Source of the DNA: JAAYHV01 sp964400515
GTDB lineage: Bacteria > Bacillota > Clostridia > Peptostreptococcales > Anaerovoracaceae
Direction of reading: 5' to 3'
Assembly (NCBI GenBank): GCA_964400515.1
Contig: CAYNTJ010000006.1
Coordinates: 1-64,000, forward strand
Length of the DNA stretch: 64,000 nucleotides
The notes below the pieces were generated by a model. The model was not told the DNA's origin. It did no database searches and saw only the letters and a list, made by a program, of their open reading frames with translations. The stretch's first letter is position 1. Each line of letters begins with the position of its first letter. Made by a program: the position numbers and the translations under genes. Below, one piece after another: positions 39,814 to 49,040 of this stretch.

Positions 39814-40818
39814 ATGGATAAAGATAATAAAAAATTATTAGAAGTTAAAAACTTAAAGGTATCTTTTTTCACTCCTGCAGGTGAAGTAAAGGCCGTAAAT
39901 GATATATCGTATGAACTTGAACCCGGTGAAGTTATGGGAATTGTAGGCGAATCCGGTTCGGGTAAAAGTGTAGAAGCATATACTATAATCGGATTATTGG
40001 CCAGCCCCGGAAAAGTAATGGGCGGTGAAATAATATTTGACGGAGAAAACCTTTTGGAATACTCCGAAGAGGATTTAAGGAAGCTGCGTGGCGATAAAAT
40101 TAGCATGATATTCCAAAATCCCATGACTTGCTTAAACCCTGTGTATACCATAGGAAATCAGTTGGTAGAGACCTTTGCGGTGCATACTGAAATCCCAAAG
40201 GATGAAGCATGGCAAAAGGCGACGGATATGCTTAGCTTTGTAGGAATTAATAATCCTGATAAAAGAATGAATCAATATCCCCATGAGCTTTCAGGCGGTA
40301 TGAGACAAAGAGTCATGATAGCAATGGCACTTTTATGTAATCCTAAGCTGCTGATTGCTGATGAGCCCACCACAGCTTTGGATGTTACAATCCAGGCACA
40401 AATATTAGATTTAATGAAAGATATAATTAGAAAGACGGAAATGAGTACTATTTTCATCACACATAATTTGGCAGTGGTAGCCGAAATTTGTGACAAGGTA
40501 TCTGTTATGTATGCGGGTAAGCTGGTAGAAACCGGTAATGTGGATGAAATATTCTATAATCCTTCACATCCTTACACTTTGGGATTATTAAAATCAATGC
40601 CTAGAGTTGATGAAACGGAGCATGAGAGATTGGTTCCAATCGAAGGGTCTCCTGTTGATATGCTTAATCCGCCGGAAGGCTGTGGTTTTGGAGCAAGATG
40701 CGAGCATTGTATGAATATTTGCTTAAGGAAGGATCCACCTTTGATAGATCTTGGCAATGGACATAAAGCTAAATGCTGGTTATTGGCGATGAAGGAATAC
40801 GAAGGGGAGGATAAATGA
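39814..40818 (+). CDS. oppD: Oligopeptide ABC transporter ATPase OppD
   Basis: ATP-hydrolysing subunit. Walker A GESGSGKSVEAY, Q-loop MIFQNPMTCLNP, signature LSGGMRQRVMIAMAL, Walker B LLIADEPTTALD and the His switch FITHNL are present. The C-terminal oligopeptide-transporter extension contains a Cys-rich region (GFGARCEHCMNIC...), which binds an Fe-S cluster or metal in some homologs. The ATG at 39814 is used rather than the TTG at 39808. 334 residues. Confidence 0.96.
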   Translation: MDKDNKKLLEVKNLKVSFFTPAGEVKAVNDISYELEPGEVMGIVGESGSGKSVEAYTIIGLLASPGKVMGGEIIFDGENLLEYSEEDLRKLRGDKISMIFQNPMTCLNPVYTIGNQLVETFAVHTEIPKDEAWQKATDMLSFVGINNPDKRMNQYPHELSGGMRQRVMIAMALLCNPKLLIADEPTTALDVTIQAQILDLMKDIIRKTEMSTIFITHNLAVVAEICDKVSVMYAGKLVETGNVDEIFYNPSHPYTLGLLKSMPRVDETEHERLVPIEGSPVDMLNPPEGCGFGARCEHCMNICLRKDPPLIDLGNGHKAKCWLLAMKEYEGEDK

Positions 40819-40819
40819 T

Positions 40820-41812
40820 ATGATGAATTCTGTTGATGAGAAAATCCTTCTGGAACTAAAAAATGTTAAGAAATATTTTGATATAAAATTAAGTTTCGGC
40901 AAGAAAAGTTATGTTAAAGCTGTTGAGGATATTACTTTTAATATACATAAGGGCGAAACCTTTGGATTGGTAGGAGAATCCGGTTGTGGAAAAACAACTT
41001 TGGGAAGAACGGTACTTAGGCTTATAGAACCCACTGCCGGCGTTATAAAATATGACGGAAATGTAATATATGACGAAAATTTAAAGAAAAATGTTAATAT
41101 GAATCCCTATAGAAGGAAAATGCAAATAATTTTCCAAGATCCTTCTGCTTCATTGGATCCTAGAATGACGGTGGGAGAGATTATAGGTGAAGCCTTGGAT
41201 ATACATGGTCTATACCAAGAAAAAACCGAAAGAAAAAAGAGAATAGAAGAGCTTTTGGCAAGGGTTGGATTAAATACTGAGCATTCAAACAGATACCCCC
41301 ACGAATTTTCCGGGGGTCAACAGCAGCGTATCGGTATAGCAAGAGCTCTTGCTGTGGAACCTGAGTTTATTGTTTGTGATGAACCCATATCCGCATTGGA
41401 TGTTTCAATTCAATCACAAATTGTAAATATGCTTGAGGATATGCAAGAGGAACTTGGATTGACATATCTTTTTATAGCCCATGATTTATCGGTTGTAAGA
41501 CATATATCTGACAGAATCGGGGTTATGTATTTGGGTAATATGGTTGAGCTTGGTAACAGCAACGAAATCTATCATAAACCGTTGCATCCTTACACTAAGA
41601 CGCTTTTATCAGCGGTTCCCGTGCCCGATCCTGAAGTAAATAGAAACAAACATAGAATTATTTTGGAAGGGGATGTACCAAGCCCTATTAATCCACCTTC
41701 CGGCTGCAGATTTCATACAAGATGTCCTTATGCAAAGGATATATGCAAAGAAAAAACTCCTGAATGGAGAGAAATCGAACCTAATCACTTTGCAGCTTGT
41801 CACATACTTTAG
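40820..41812 (+). CDS. oppF: Oligopeptide ABC transporter ATPase OppF
   Basis: The second ATPase, partner of OppD. Walker A GESGCGKTTLGR, Q-loop IIFQDPSASLDPRM, signature FSGGQQQRIGIARAL, Walker B FIVCDEPISALD, His switch FIAHDL, and the C-terminal SGCRFHTRCPYAKDIC cysteine motif. Two consecutive ATGs (40820, 40823) follow the oppD stop. 330 residues. Confidence 0.96.
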   Translation: MMNSVDEKILLELKNVKKYFDIKLSFGKKSYVKAVEDITFNIHKGETFGLVGESGCGKTTLGRTVLRLIEPTAGVIKYDGNVIYDENLKKNVNMNPYRRKMQIIFQDPSASLDPRMTVGEIIGEALDIHGLYQEKTERKKRIEELLARVGLNTEHSNRYPHEFSGGQQQRIGIARALAVEPEFIVCDEPISALDVSIQSQIVNMLEDMQEELGLTYLFIAHDLSVVRHISDRIGVMYLGNMVELGNSNEIYHKPLHPYTKTLLSAVPVPDPEVNRNKHRIILEGDVPSPINPPSGCRFHTRCPYAKDICKEKTPEWREIEPNHFAACHIL

Positions 41813-41875
41813 TTGAACATACCTATTAGGTGTTCATATATGACTTTAAGTCGACAATTTATTGCGAAGCAATTC
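41813..41875 (+). promoter_or_regulatory. Intercistronic hairpins between oppF and oppA
   Basis: TGAACATACC-TATTA-GGTGTTCA (41814-41837, one bulge) and ATTGCGAAGCAAT (41861-41873) form two stem-loops in the 87-nt gap. Neither has a T-run. Such hairpins between transporter genes and the binding-protein gene often stabilise the latter's RNA; that role is inferred. Confidence 0.5.
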
Positions 41876-41899
41876 GTAAAAAAATTAAGGAGGAGAATT

Positions 41900-43510
41900 A
41901 TGAAAAAGTTATTGGTATTATTCTTATCACTATGCATGATGCTTACATTAGCAGCTTGTGGTGGTGGTGAAGAAGAGGCTACTGGCGATGGAGTTATGGA
42001 TGTATGTATAGCTTCTGAACCGGCAACAATTGACCCGGCATTAAATTCGGCAGTAGATGGTGCTACTATGATTCAGCACACTTTCGAAGGCTTGATTAAA
42101 TGGGTGGATGATGGAACAGGTAATGCAGTTCATGCACCTGGTATGGCCGAATCATGGGATGTTTCTGAAGATGGTACAGTTTGGACTTTCCATCTAAGAG
42201 AAGCAACTTGGTCTGATGGAGAGCCTGTAACAGCTCAGGATTTCGTATATTCTTGGAAAAGATTAAATGATCCTGCAACTGCTGCTGACTATTCATACAT
42301 GATTACACCGGTAAAAGGTTTTGGTACAGATGATTTAGCAGTTACAGCTGTGGATGATATGACTTTTGAAGTTGAATTAAATAATCCTTGCTTATATTTT
42401 GCTGACATATGTGCTTTCCCTGCATGCTATCCTGTAAGAGAAGATATAGTTGAAGCAAATCCTGACCAGTGGACAACTGATCCTGCAACTTACATCGGTA
42501 ACGGACCTTATGTTATTACTGAGTGGGTTCACAACAGTTATATCTTAATGGAAAAGAATGCTGCATATTGGGACGCAGAGAACATTAAATGCGAAACTAT
42601 TAAATTCCATTTGATGGATGATCAAAATGCTATGTATGCCGGATTCCAAAATGGAGACCTTGATTATATCGAAGATCTTCCACAGGATGAAGTACCTGCT
42701 TTAATGGCAGACGGATCATTACAGTTCTTCCCAACATTGGGAACTTATTATGTAATATTTAATGTGGATGAAGAACCATTTACAGATCCTATGGTAAGAG
42801 AAGCTTTCTCATTAGTAATCGACAGAAACTTTATAGTTGAAAACATTACTGCTTCCGGAGAAGCTCCACTTGATGGATTCGTACCTGCAGGTATACCTGA
42901 TGCTGATATTGACGGTGATGACTTTAGAACAGTTCAAGGTCCTTACTATAGCATAGATCCTGCTGATTATGAAGCAAACTGCGAACAAGCCAGAGAACTT
43001 CTTGCAGAAGCAGGATTCGAAGGCGGAGAAGGTTTCCCTGTAGTTGAATATTTATACAACACAAGTGATAGCCATAAAGCTATCGGTGAAGCTCTTCAAA
43101 ATATGTGGCAGGAAGAATTGGGCGTAACTGTTACTTTAGCTAATCAGGATTGGGCTATCTTCTTAGAAGAAAGAAAAGCAGGTAACTTCTCCATAGCTAG
43201 AGGCGGATGGATAGGTGACTATTCTGACCCAATGACATTCTTAGATATGTTTATCACAGGTAGTGGTAACAATGATGCACAATATGCTAATGAAGATTAT
43301 GATGCATTAATAGCCGATGCTAATGCTGAACTGGATCCTGTAGCTAGAATGGAATTATTACATGATGCAGAAGAGTTATTAGTAGGTGAAGATGTAGTAG
43401 TAGCTCCAATTTATGCTTATACTCATAAATATCTGGTAGATGATTCGATTTCCGGTATTTACGCTAATGTTTTTGAAAGTGTATTCTTCAATCAATGTGA
43501 AGGTATGTAA
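41900..43510 (+). CDS. oppA: Oligopeptide-binding lipoprotein OppA
   Basis: Extracellular substrate-binding protein of the Opp importer, lipid-anchored. The signal KKLLVLFLSLCMMLTLAAC has the lipobox LAAC with Cys20. The mature protein starts with GGGEEEA. SBP family 5 marks are ASEPATIDPALNS, AESWDVSEDGTVWTFHLRE and DFVYSWKRLNDP. 536 residues. The start at 41900 follows AAGGAGGAG; the frame extends upstream through the hairpin region, which is not coding. It is last in the operon, unlike the classic oppA-first order. Confidence 0.96.
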   Translation: MKKLLVLFLSLCMMLTLAACGGGEEEATGDGVMDVCIASEPATIDPALNSAVDGATMIQHTFEGLIKWVDDGTGNAVHAPGMAESWDVSEDGTVWTFHLREATWSDGEPVTAQDFVYSWKRLNDPATAADYSYMITPVKGFGTDDLAVTAVDDMTFEVELNNPCLYFADICAFPACYPVREDIVEANPDQWTTDPATYIGNGPYVITEWVHNSYILMEKNAAYWDAENIKCETIKFHLMDDQNAMYAGFQNGDLDYIEDLPQDEVPALMADGSLQFFPTLGTYYVIFNVDEEPFTDPMVREAFSLVIDRNFIVENITASGEAPLDGFVPAGIPDADIDGDDFRTVQGPYYSIDPADYEANCEQARELLAEAGFEGGEGFPVVEYLYNTSDSHKAIGEALQNMWQEELGVTVTLANQDWAIFLEERKAGNFSIARGGWIGDYSDPMTFLDMFITGSGNNDAQYANEDYDALIADANAELDPVARMELLHDAEELLVGEDVVVAPIYAYTHKYLVDDSISGIYANVFESVFFNQCEGM

Positions 43511-43529
43511 TACCTAATAGGTAATAATT

Positions 43530-43556
43530 AATCGGCAGCTTAGCTGCCGATTTTTT
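43530..43556 (+). terminator. Terminator after oppA
   Basis: Stem AATCGGCAG/CTGCCGATT (43530-43538 region with 43544-43552) with T-run continuing to 43556. Confidence 0.88.
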
Positions 43557-43574
43557 ATGTAAAATGAAAAAAAT

Positions 43575-43584
43575 ATGGTATAAT
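43575..43584 (+). promoter_or_regulatory. Extended -10 promoter of folD
   Basis: TGGTATAAT (43576-43584) is an extended -10 element. The -35 region is weak. The start would be near 43591, about 22 nt before the ATG. Confidence 0.5.
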
Positions 43585-43612
43585 GAATTGATAATTTCAA
43601 GGAGGGTATTAG

Positions 43613-44476
43613 ATGATTGAATTATTGTTGGGAAAACCTGTAAGCGATTACATAGATAAAAAAAGCATAGAGGATATTAGTTTTTTAAAGGGAAATGGTA
43701 TTTCGCCTGCAATTGCAATACTTAGGGTGGGAAATAATCCCGGAGATATATTCTACGAAAAAGCAGCAATAAAGAAGGCAGAACATTTAGGAATTGATTA
43801 TAAAAATGTGGTGCTACCAGAATATATAGAGGAAAACGAGCTAATTGATAACATTGAGCTGTTAAATATGGATGATACTATTCATGGAGTTCTTTTATTA
43901 AGACCGTTTCCAAAGAAATTTAACGATGAATTGATTAGAAACACATTAAAACCCGAGAAAGATATTGATGGCATAACCGATGGTTCTTTAAATGGTATAC
44001 TTACGGTGGTTAATAGAGGGTTTTCTCCATGTACTCCCAGGGCATGTATGGAAATCATGAAATACTATGGCTATGAATTAAAAGGTAAAAATGTAACTAT
44101 AATAGGCAGAAGCCTTGTAATAGGTAAGCCTTTAGCGCTAATGATGATAAACGCCGATGCAAATGTAACCGTTTGTCATAGCAAAACAAAGCAGGAGGAT
44201 TTGATTAAGTATTGCAAGAATTCTGACATAGTAGTTTTAGCCACCGGTAAAACAGAAAGCTTTACTTCAAAATATATAAATGCCGGCACAGTGATTATAG
44301 ATGTGGGGACAGGTGTAGGTAAGAGTGGTAATATGGCAGGAGATCTTGACTTTGAAGAATTAGAAGTCTCGGGAATAGAAAATATTAGTGTCACTCCGGT
44401 GCCAAGGGGTGTTGGCAGCGTTACCACATCCGTTCTTATGAAAAATCTATTGGAAGCAGCAAAAAACCCTGAATAA
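43613..44476 (+). CDS. folD: Divergent FolD (methylene-THF dehydrogenase/methenyl-THF cyclohydrolase family)
   Basis: FolD normally oxidises methylene-THF and hydrolyses methenyl-THF. The NAD(P)-binding half is intact (FSPCTPRACM, IIGRSLVIGKP, DIVVLATGK, VIIDVGTG, TPVPRGVGSVTTSVLM). Asp119 in KDIDG is kept. In the N-terminal catalytic half, Tyr48 is present but the Lys four residues on is Ala52. The Gln of the GILVQLPLP motif is Leu96 (GVLLLRPFP), and the Ser before Tyr is Asp45. Lys and Gln are key for the cyclohydrolase reaction, so this protein may be a dehydrogenase only or have another activity. AGGAGG precedes the start. Confidence 0.88.
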   Translation: MIELLLGKPVSDYIDKKSIEDISFLKGNGISPAIAILRVGNNPGDIFYEKAAIKKAEHLGIDYKNVVLPEYIEENELIDNIELLNMDDTIHGVLLLRPFPKKFNDELIRNTLKPEKDIDGITDGSLNGILTVVNRGFSPCTPRACMEIMKYYGYELKGKNVTIIGRSLVIGKPLALMMINADANVTVCHSKTKQEDLIKYCKNSDIVVLATGKTESFTSKYINAGTVIIDVGTGVGKSGNMAGDLDFEELEVSGIENISVTPVPRGVGSVTTSVLMKNLLEAAKNPE

Positions 44477-44487
44477 TCAGGGTTTTA
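44464..44487. terminator. Bidirectional terminator shared by folD and leuB
   Basis: The stem AAACCCTGA-ATAA-TCAGGGTTT (44464-44472 with 44477-44485) holds the folD stop (44474-44476) and the leuB stop (44477-44479) side by side. A- and T-runs flank both sides. Confidence 0.85.
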
Positions 44488-45553
44488 TATTATCGGCAAT
44501 CATACTGCCCATTTCTTTGGTTCCGGTAATAATCTCGTTTGCCTTTGCAATGTCCATAGTTCGATAACCATCATTTAGGGTTTTGCTTATGGCAGCTTCT
44601 ATGGCATTTGCTTCGGCTTTCAAATCAAATGTTGTTCTAAGCATCATCGCACAGGATAGAATTGTAGCCATGGGATTGGCTATATTTTTACCTGCAATAT
44701 CAGGAGCGGAGCCATGAATGGGTTCATACATACCGAAATTACCATCACTTAAACTGCTGGAAGGTAACATTCCTATGGAACCGGTTACTTGGCTTGCTTC
44801 ATCAGAAAGTATGTCTCCGAATATATTCGAGGTAAGGATAACATCAAATTGCTTAGGATTTCTAACTATTTGCATTGCAGCATTATCAACATATTGATGA
44901 TTTAATTTAACCTCAGGATAATCTTTTCCGATTCTGTTTACCGTACTTCTCCATAGTCTTGAGCTTTCGAGTACATTTGCTTTATCTACACTGGTTAATA
45001 TTTTATTTCTTTTCATTGCTAAATCAAAGCCTACTCGGGCAATTCTTTCAATTTCATAATCCCAGTATTCCTCTATATCATATGCGCCTTCTTTGCCGTT
45101 TTGCTCTTTTCTTCCTTTTTCACCGAAATAAATGCCTCCGGTCAATTCCCTTACTACTACTAAATCGAGCCCTCCCATCACAAGTTCTTCTTTTAACGGG
45201 CATGCATCCGATAAAGCTTCAAACATTATAGCCGGTCGTATATTTGCATATAGATTTAGAGCTTTTCTAAGACCTAAGAGAGCCATTTCAGGTCTTTTGT
45301 TGCCCGGCAAATCATCCCACTTGGGTCCTCCCACTGCACCCAATAAAACAGAATCACTGGATTTGCATATTTCCACGGTTTTATCAGGCAGACAGCTGCC
45401 GGTTTCATCTATGGCTATGCCCCCCGCCAACACGTGATTATATTCAAAATGATGGTGATAGAGCTCTCCGATTCTATCCAGAACTTTAATTGCCTCTTCG
45501 GTTACTTCAGGGCCTATGCCGTCACCTTTAATAACTGCTAAGTTTATATTCAT
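44477..45553 (-). CDS. leuB: 3-isopropylmalate dehydrogenase
   Basis: Third leucine-specific step: oxidises and decarboxylates 3-isopropylmalate with NAD. Isocitrate/isopropylmalate dehydrogenase marks are the N-terminal AVIKGDGIGPEVTEEAIKVL, GAVGGPKWD, RELTGGIYFG and NIFGDILSDEASQVTGSIGM with metal-binding Asp residues. Full length at 358 residues. Its start overlaps the leuD stop (ATGA). It is last in the leuACDB operon and faces folD tail-to-tail. Confidence 0.97.
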   Translation of the reverse strand: MNINLAVIKGDGIGPEVTEEAIKVLDRIGELYHHHFEYNHVLAGGIAIDETGSCLPDKTVEICKSSDSVLLGAVGGPKWDDLPGNKRPEMALLGLRKALNLYANIRPAIMFEALSDACPLKEELVMGGLDLVVVRELTGGIYFGEKGRKEQNGKEGAYDIEEYWDYEIERIARVGFDLAMKRNKILTSVDKANVLESSRLWRSTVNRIGKDYPEVKLNHQYVDNAAMQIVRNPKQFDVILTSNIFGDILSDEASQVTGSIGMLPSSSLSDGNFGMYEPIHGSAPDIAGKNIANPMATILSCAMMLRTTFDLKAEANAIEAAISKTLNDGYRTMDIAKANEIITGTKEMGSMIADNIKP

Positions 45554-46041
45554 TTTTTATCCTCCGTAATGCTGTTTAATAGGCCGCCCTTATCTATGAT
45601 ATCCTTAATAAATTCAGGAAAAGGTATAGCCTTATACTCCTCGTTTTTAGTGATATTTCTGATTATACCTGTATCAAAATCGATGGAGACTTCGTCTCCG
45701 TCGGAAATGGATTTACCGGCTTCGGGACATTCTAGTATTGGCAAGCCGATGTTTATGGCATTCCTATAAAATATCCTGGCAAAGGTATTAGCAATAACAC
45801 AGCTTATGCCGGAAGCTTTGATGGCTATCGGGGCATGCTCCCTGGAAGAGCCGCAACCAAAATTATCCAAGGCTACTATGATGTCTCCTTCTTTAACTTT
45901 ATTAACAAAATTTTTATCGATATCTTCCATACAATGTGCTGCAAGTTCTTTGTGACTTTGTGTGTTTAGATATCTTGCGGGGATTATAACGTCCGTATCG
46001 ACATTGTTACCGTATTTATGTGATTTACCTTTAGCAATCAT
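45550..46041 (-). CDS. leuD: 3-isopropylmalate dehydratase small subunit
   Basis: Small subunit of the aconitase-like isomerase. Marks are KYGNNVDTDVIIPARYLNT, DNFGCGSSREHAP and SCVIANTFARIFYRNAINIGLP. The 163-residue size is that of the clostridial/archaeal type rather than the longer enteric LeuD. It follows leuC by 10 nt. Confidence 0.97.
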   Translation of the reverse strand: MIAKGKSHKYGNNVDTDVIIPARYLNTQSHKELAAHCMEDIDKNFVNKVKEGDIIVALDNFGCGSSREHAPIAIKASGISCVIANTFARIFYRNAINIGLPILECPEAGKSISDGDEVSIDFDTGIIRNITKNEEYKAIPFPEFIKDIIDKGGLLNSITEDKK

Positions 46042-46051
46042 TATGTACCTC

Positions 46052-47314
46052 CTATAGTGGGGAACTTATTGTTCCGGTTATTGCTGATGCGGCAGCAACA
46101 GCAGGGCTGGCTAAGTATACTTTTGAATCCACATGACCCATTCTGCCTACGAAGTTTCTGTTTGTTGTGGCAACACAGCTTTCCCCCGATGCCAATATTC
46201 CCATATGACCACCTAAGCATGGGCCGCAAGTAGGAGTAGAAACAACGCAACCTGCATCTATGAATATATCCATATAGCCTAGGTTGATGCATTCTTTAAA
46301 TATCTTTTGAGTTGCGGGGATAATGATTCCCCGAACATCTTTATGTAATTTTTTACCCTTTAAGATTTCGGCGGCTTCCTTCATGTCGGATAATCTTCCG
46401 TTGGTACATGAACCTATTACCACTTGGTCAATCTTAATCGGAGCCATGCCGTTTATCTCGTCAATATCATGGGTATTTTCCGGAAGATGGGGGAAGGCTA
46501 CCGTTGGCTTTATTTGTGATAAATCAATGTTATAGGTTTGATCGTATTCAGCGTCATCATCAGGGTAGAAAGTATTGGTTTTTCTACAAACTTTATCCTT
46601 TGTATATTCCAGCGTGACAGCATCCACAGGAAATATTCCGTTTTTTGCCCCGGCTTCTATAGCCATATTCGATATACATAGTCTGTCATCCATGGATAAA
46701 TTTTTAATACCGTCACCCATAAATTCCATGGATTTATACAAAGCACCATCCACACCTATCATTCCTATTATATGCAATATTACATCTTTTCCCGAAACAT
46801 ACTTGTTTAATTCTCCGGTTAAATTAAATCTAATGGCCCTAGGGACTTTAAACCAAGCTTTGCCCGTTGCCATACCGGCAGCCACATCGGTACTGCCGAC
46901 ACCGGTGGAAAAGGCACCTAAAGCACCGTAGGTACATGTATGGGAATCTGCACCTATAACAAGTTCCCCCGGGGCAACCAAGCCCTTCTCCGGCAGGAGT
47001 GCATGCTCTATACCCATATTACCCACATCATAAAAATTTGTAATATTAAAGCTTCTTGCAAATGTTCTGCATTGCTTGCATTGCTCCGCTGATTTTATAT
47101 CCTTGTTTGGAGTGAAGTGATCCATAACCAAGGATATCTTATCCTTATTAAATACTTTTTTAAATCCGTAATTTTCGAACTCATTAATTGAAACGGGTCC
47201 CGTTATATCATTTGCCAAAACCATATCCAAATTTGCATTAATAAGCTGTCCTGCTTCCACCTTTTCCAAACCCGCATGTGCGGCAAGGATTTTTTGCGAC
47301 ATTGTCATTCCCAT
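46052..47314 (-). CDS. leuC: 3-isopropylmalate dehydratase large subunit
   Basis: Carries the [4Fe-4S] cluster of the isomerase. Cysteine ligands lie in VVIGSCTNGR and in TPTCGPCLGGHMG; other marks are VMDHFTPNKD, GADSHTCTYGALGAFSTGVGS and VNIALLP-like segments. 420 residues match the HacA/LeuC2 type that pairs with a short LeuD. The ATG at 47314 follows AGGAG. It lies 10 nt after leuA. Confidence 0.96.
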   Translation of the reverse strand: MGMTMSQKILAAHAGLEKVEAGQLINANLDMVLANDITGPVSINEFENYGFKKVFNKDKISLVMDHFTPNKDIKSAEQCKQCRTFARSFNITNFYDVGNMGIEHALLPEKGLVAPGELVIGADSHTCTYGALGAFSTGVGSTDVAAGMATGKAWFKVPRAIRFNLTGELNKYVSGKDVILHIIGMIGVDGALYKSMEFMGDGIKNLSMDDRLCISNMAIEAGAKNGIFPVDAVTLEYTKDKVCRKTNTFYPDDDAEYDQTYNIDLSQIKPTVAFPHLPENTHDIDEINGMAPIKIDQVVIGSCTNGRLSDMKEAAEILKGKKLHKDVRGIIIPATQKIFKECINLGYMDIFIDAGCVVSTPTCGPCLGGHMGILASGESCVATTNRNFVGRMGHVDSKVYLASPAVAAASAITGTISSPL

Positions 47315-47324
47315 GTTTTTACTC

Positions 47325-49022
47325 CTATTTTACAAAATTTTTAACTTTATTAGCTCTGTTTAAAGCACTGACCAAAGCGTTAACTGAAGCTAGGATAATA
47401 TCCGAGTGGGTTCCTACACCCCAAAATCTTTTTCCTTCACCATCTTCAATTAATATATATGCGGCCGCCTTTGATGTAGATTGGCTTTCCAATGCATGCT
47501 CCGAATAGGTAACAAACTTATATTTGTATTCGAAGGGTGCTTTTAAAAGGGCATTTGCCACGGCGTCTAAACGCCCGTTGCCTTCGCTGGTAAAAGTGAA
47601 CTCATTACCGTTAATTACTACCTTCATATCAACTGCAAAGATTTCTTCATTACGTATTTTAGATACTCTTTTGAATGTTGCATCTGTTATGTCTATTTTA
47701 CTGAAATCATTAATATACTCTTTTTTGAAAGCTTCAAAAACCTTACTTGCCGATAGTTCCTTGTGTTTTCTATCGGATATATCCTTAATCAGGTAACCGA
47801 CCTCTTCCTTCATCTCCTTAGGCAGTACATAACCGAAGTTTTGTTCTATTATATATGCCACGCCGCCTTTTCCTGATTGACTGTTGATTCTGATGACATC
47901 GGCTTCGTATTCTTTTCCGATATCTTTTGGATCAATGGGAAGATATGGAACCGTCCAAGTGGAGCATTCGTTATCCTGATGATACTTCATTCCCTTGGCT
48001 ATGGCATCTTGATGAGAACCTGAAAAAGCTGCGAAGACAAGCTTGCCACCGTAAGGTTGTCTCGGGTTAACTTTCATGTCCGTAAATTCTTCGTATTTAT
48101 TAACTACCATAGGCATGTCGCTGAAGTTTAGGTTTGGATTTACGCCGTGGGAGTATAGGTTCATAGCCAAATTTACTATATCAACATTACCGGTTCTTTC
48201 TCCGTTGCCAAACAGTGTTCCTTCTACTCTGTCTCCTCCGGCCAAAATTCCCAATTCTGCTTCGGCAACCGCAGTCCCCCTGTCATTATGAGGATGAAGG
48301 GATATGATTAGGTTTTCCCTCAAGTGAAGGTTATTGCACATATATTCTATTTGGTTGGCATATACATGGGGCATTGACATGGAAACGGTCGAAGGAAGAT
48401 TTATTATTACCTTTTTTTCCTTTGTTGGTTTCCAAACATCAATAACCGCGTTGCATATCCTTAGGGCGAATTCCATTTCTGTTCCTGTAAAGCTTTCTGG
48501 GGAATATTGAAAAGTCAAATCACCTTCAAAGCATAGACTTCTTTCCAAAAGTAATTTTGCACCGTCCTCGGCTATCTTTATTATTTTTTTCTCATCTGCC
48601 TTAAATACCTGCTCTCTTTGGGCCTTTGAAGTTGAATTATATAAATGAACTATAGCCCTTTTTACTCCCTTTAATGAATCAAAGGTTTTGTCTATTATAT
48701 GCTTCCTCGCTTGAGTAAGCACCTGTATAGTTACATCATCCGGTATTAAATTGTTATCTATGAGAGTTCTGACAAATTCATATTCGGTGTTTGAAGCTGC
48801 CGGAAAGCCCACTTCGATTTCTTTAAAGCCTAAAGATACCAAATATTTAAAAAAATCAACCTTTTGTTGTAAGCTCATAGGTACTATGAGGGCTTGGTTC
48901 CCGTCTCTTAAATCGACACTGCACCATAGGGGTGCTTTATCTATGTGATCCTTTTTAATCCAATCTCCATGGGAGACCGGTGGGGGGAAATAACCGACTT
49001 TGTACTTCTTGCAATTTTCCAT
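47325..49022 (-). CDS. leuA: 2-isopropylmalate synthase (LeuA type 2)
   Basis: Commits to leucine: condenses acetyl-CoA with 2-ketoisovalerate. The catalytic TIM barrel has CSVDLRDGNQALIVPM, GFKEIEVGFPAAS, SLHPHNDRGTAVAEAELG and the glycine-rich GDRVEGTLFGNGERTGNVD (near 270-288). The C-terminal regulatory domain (about 440-565) probably mediates leucine feedback. The 565-residue length and N-terminal start KYKVGYFPPP are of the type 2 family. Expression is controlled by the leucine T-box directly upstream. Confidence 0.97.
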   Translation of the reverse strand: MENCKKYKVGYFPPPVSHGDWIKKDHIDKAPLWCSVDLRDGNQALIVPMSLQQKVDFFKYLVSLGFKEIEVGFPAASNTEYEFVRTLIDNNLIPDDVTIQVLTQARKHIIDKTFDSLKGVKRAIVHLYNSTSKAQREQVFKADEKKIIKIAEDGAKLLLERSLCFEGDLTFQYSPESFTGTEMEFALRICNAVIDVWKPTKEKKVIINLPSTVSMSMPHVYANQIEYMCNNLHLRENLIISLHPHNDRGTAVAEAELGILAGGDRVEGTLFGNGERTGNVDIVNLAMNLYSHGVNPNLNFSDMPMVVNKYEEFTDMKVNPRQPYGGKLVFAAFSGSHQDAIAKGMKYHQDNECSTWTVPYLPIDPKDIGKEYEADVIRINSQSGKGGVAYIIEQNFGYVLPKEMKEEVGYLIKDISDRKHKELSASKVFEAFKKEYINDFSKIDITDATFKRVSKIRNEEIFAVDMKVVINGNEFTFTSEGNGRLDAVANALLKAPFEYKYKFVTYSEHALESQSTSKAAAYILIEDGEGKRFWGVGTHSDIILASVNALVSALNRANKVKNFVK

Positions 49023-49040
49023 AATTTAATCCCTACCTTT

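Noticed and set aside
45132..45437. Plus-strand frame inside leuB
   Set aside because: It is antisense to leuB's conserved coding sequence, with no start signal or family.
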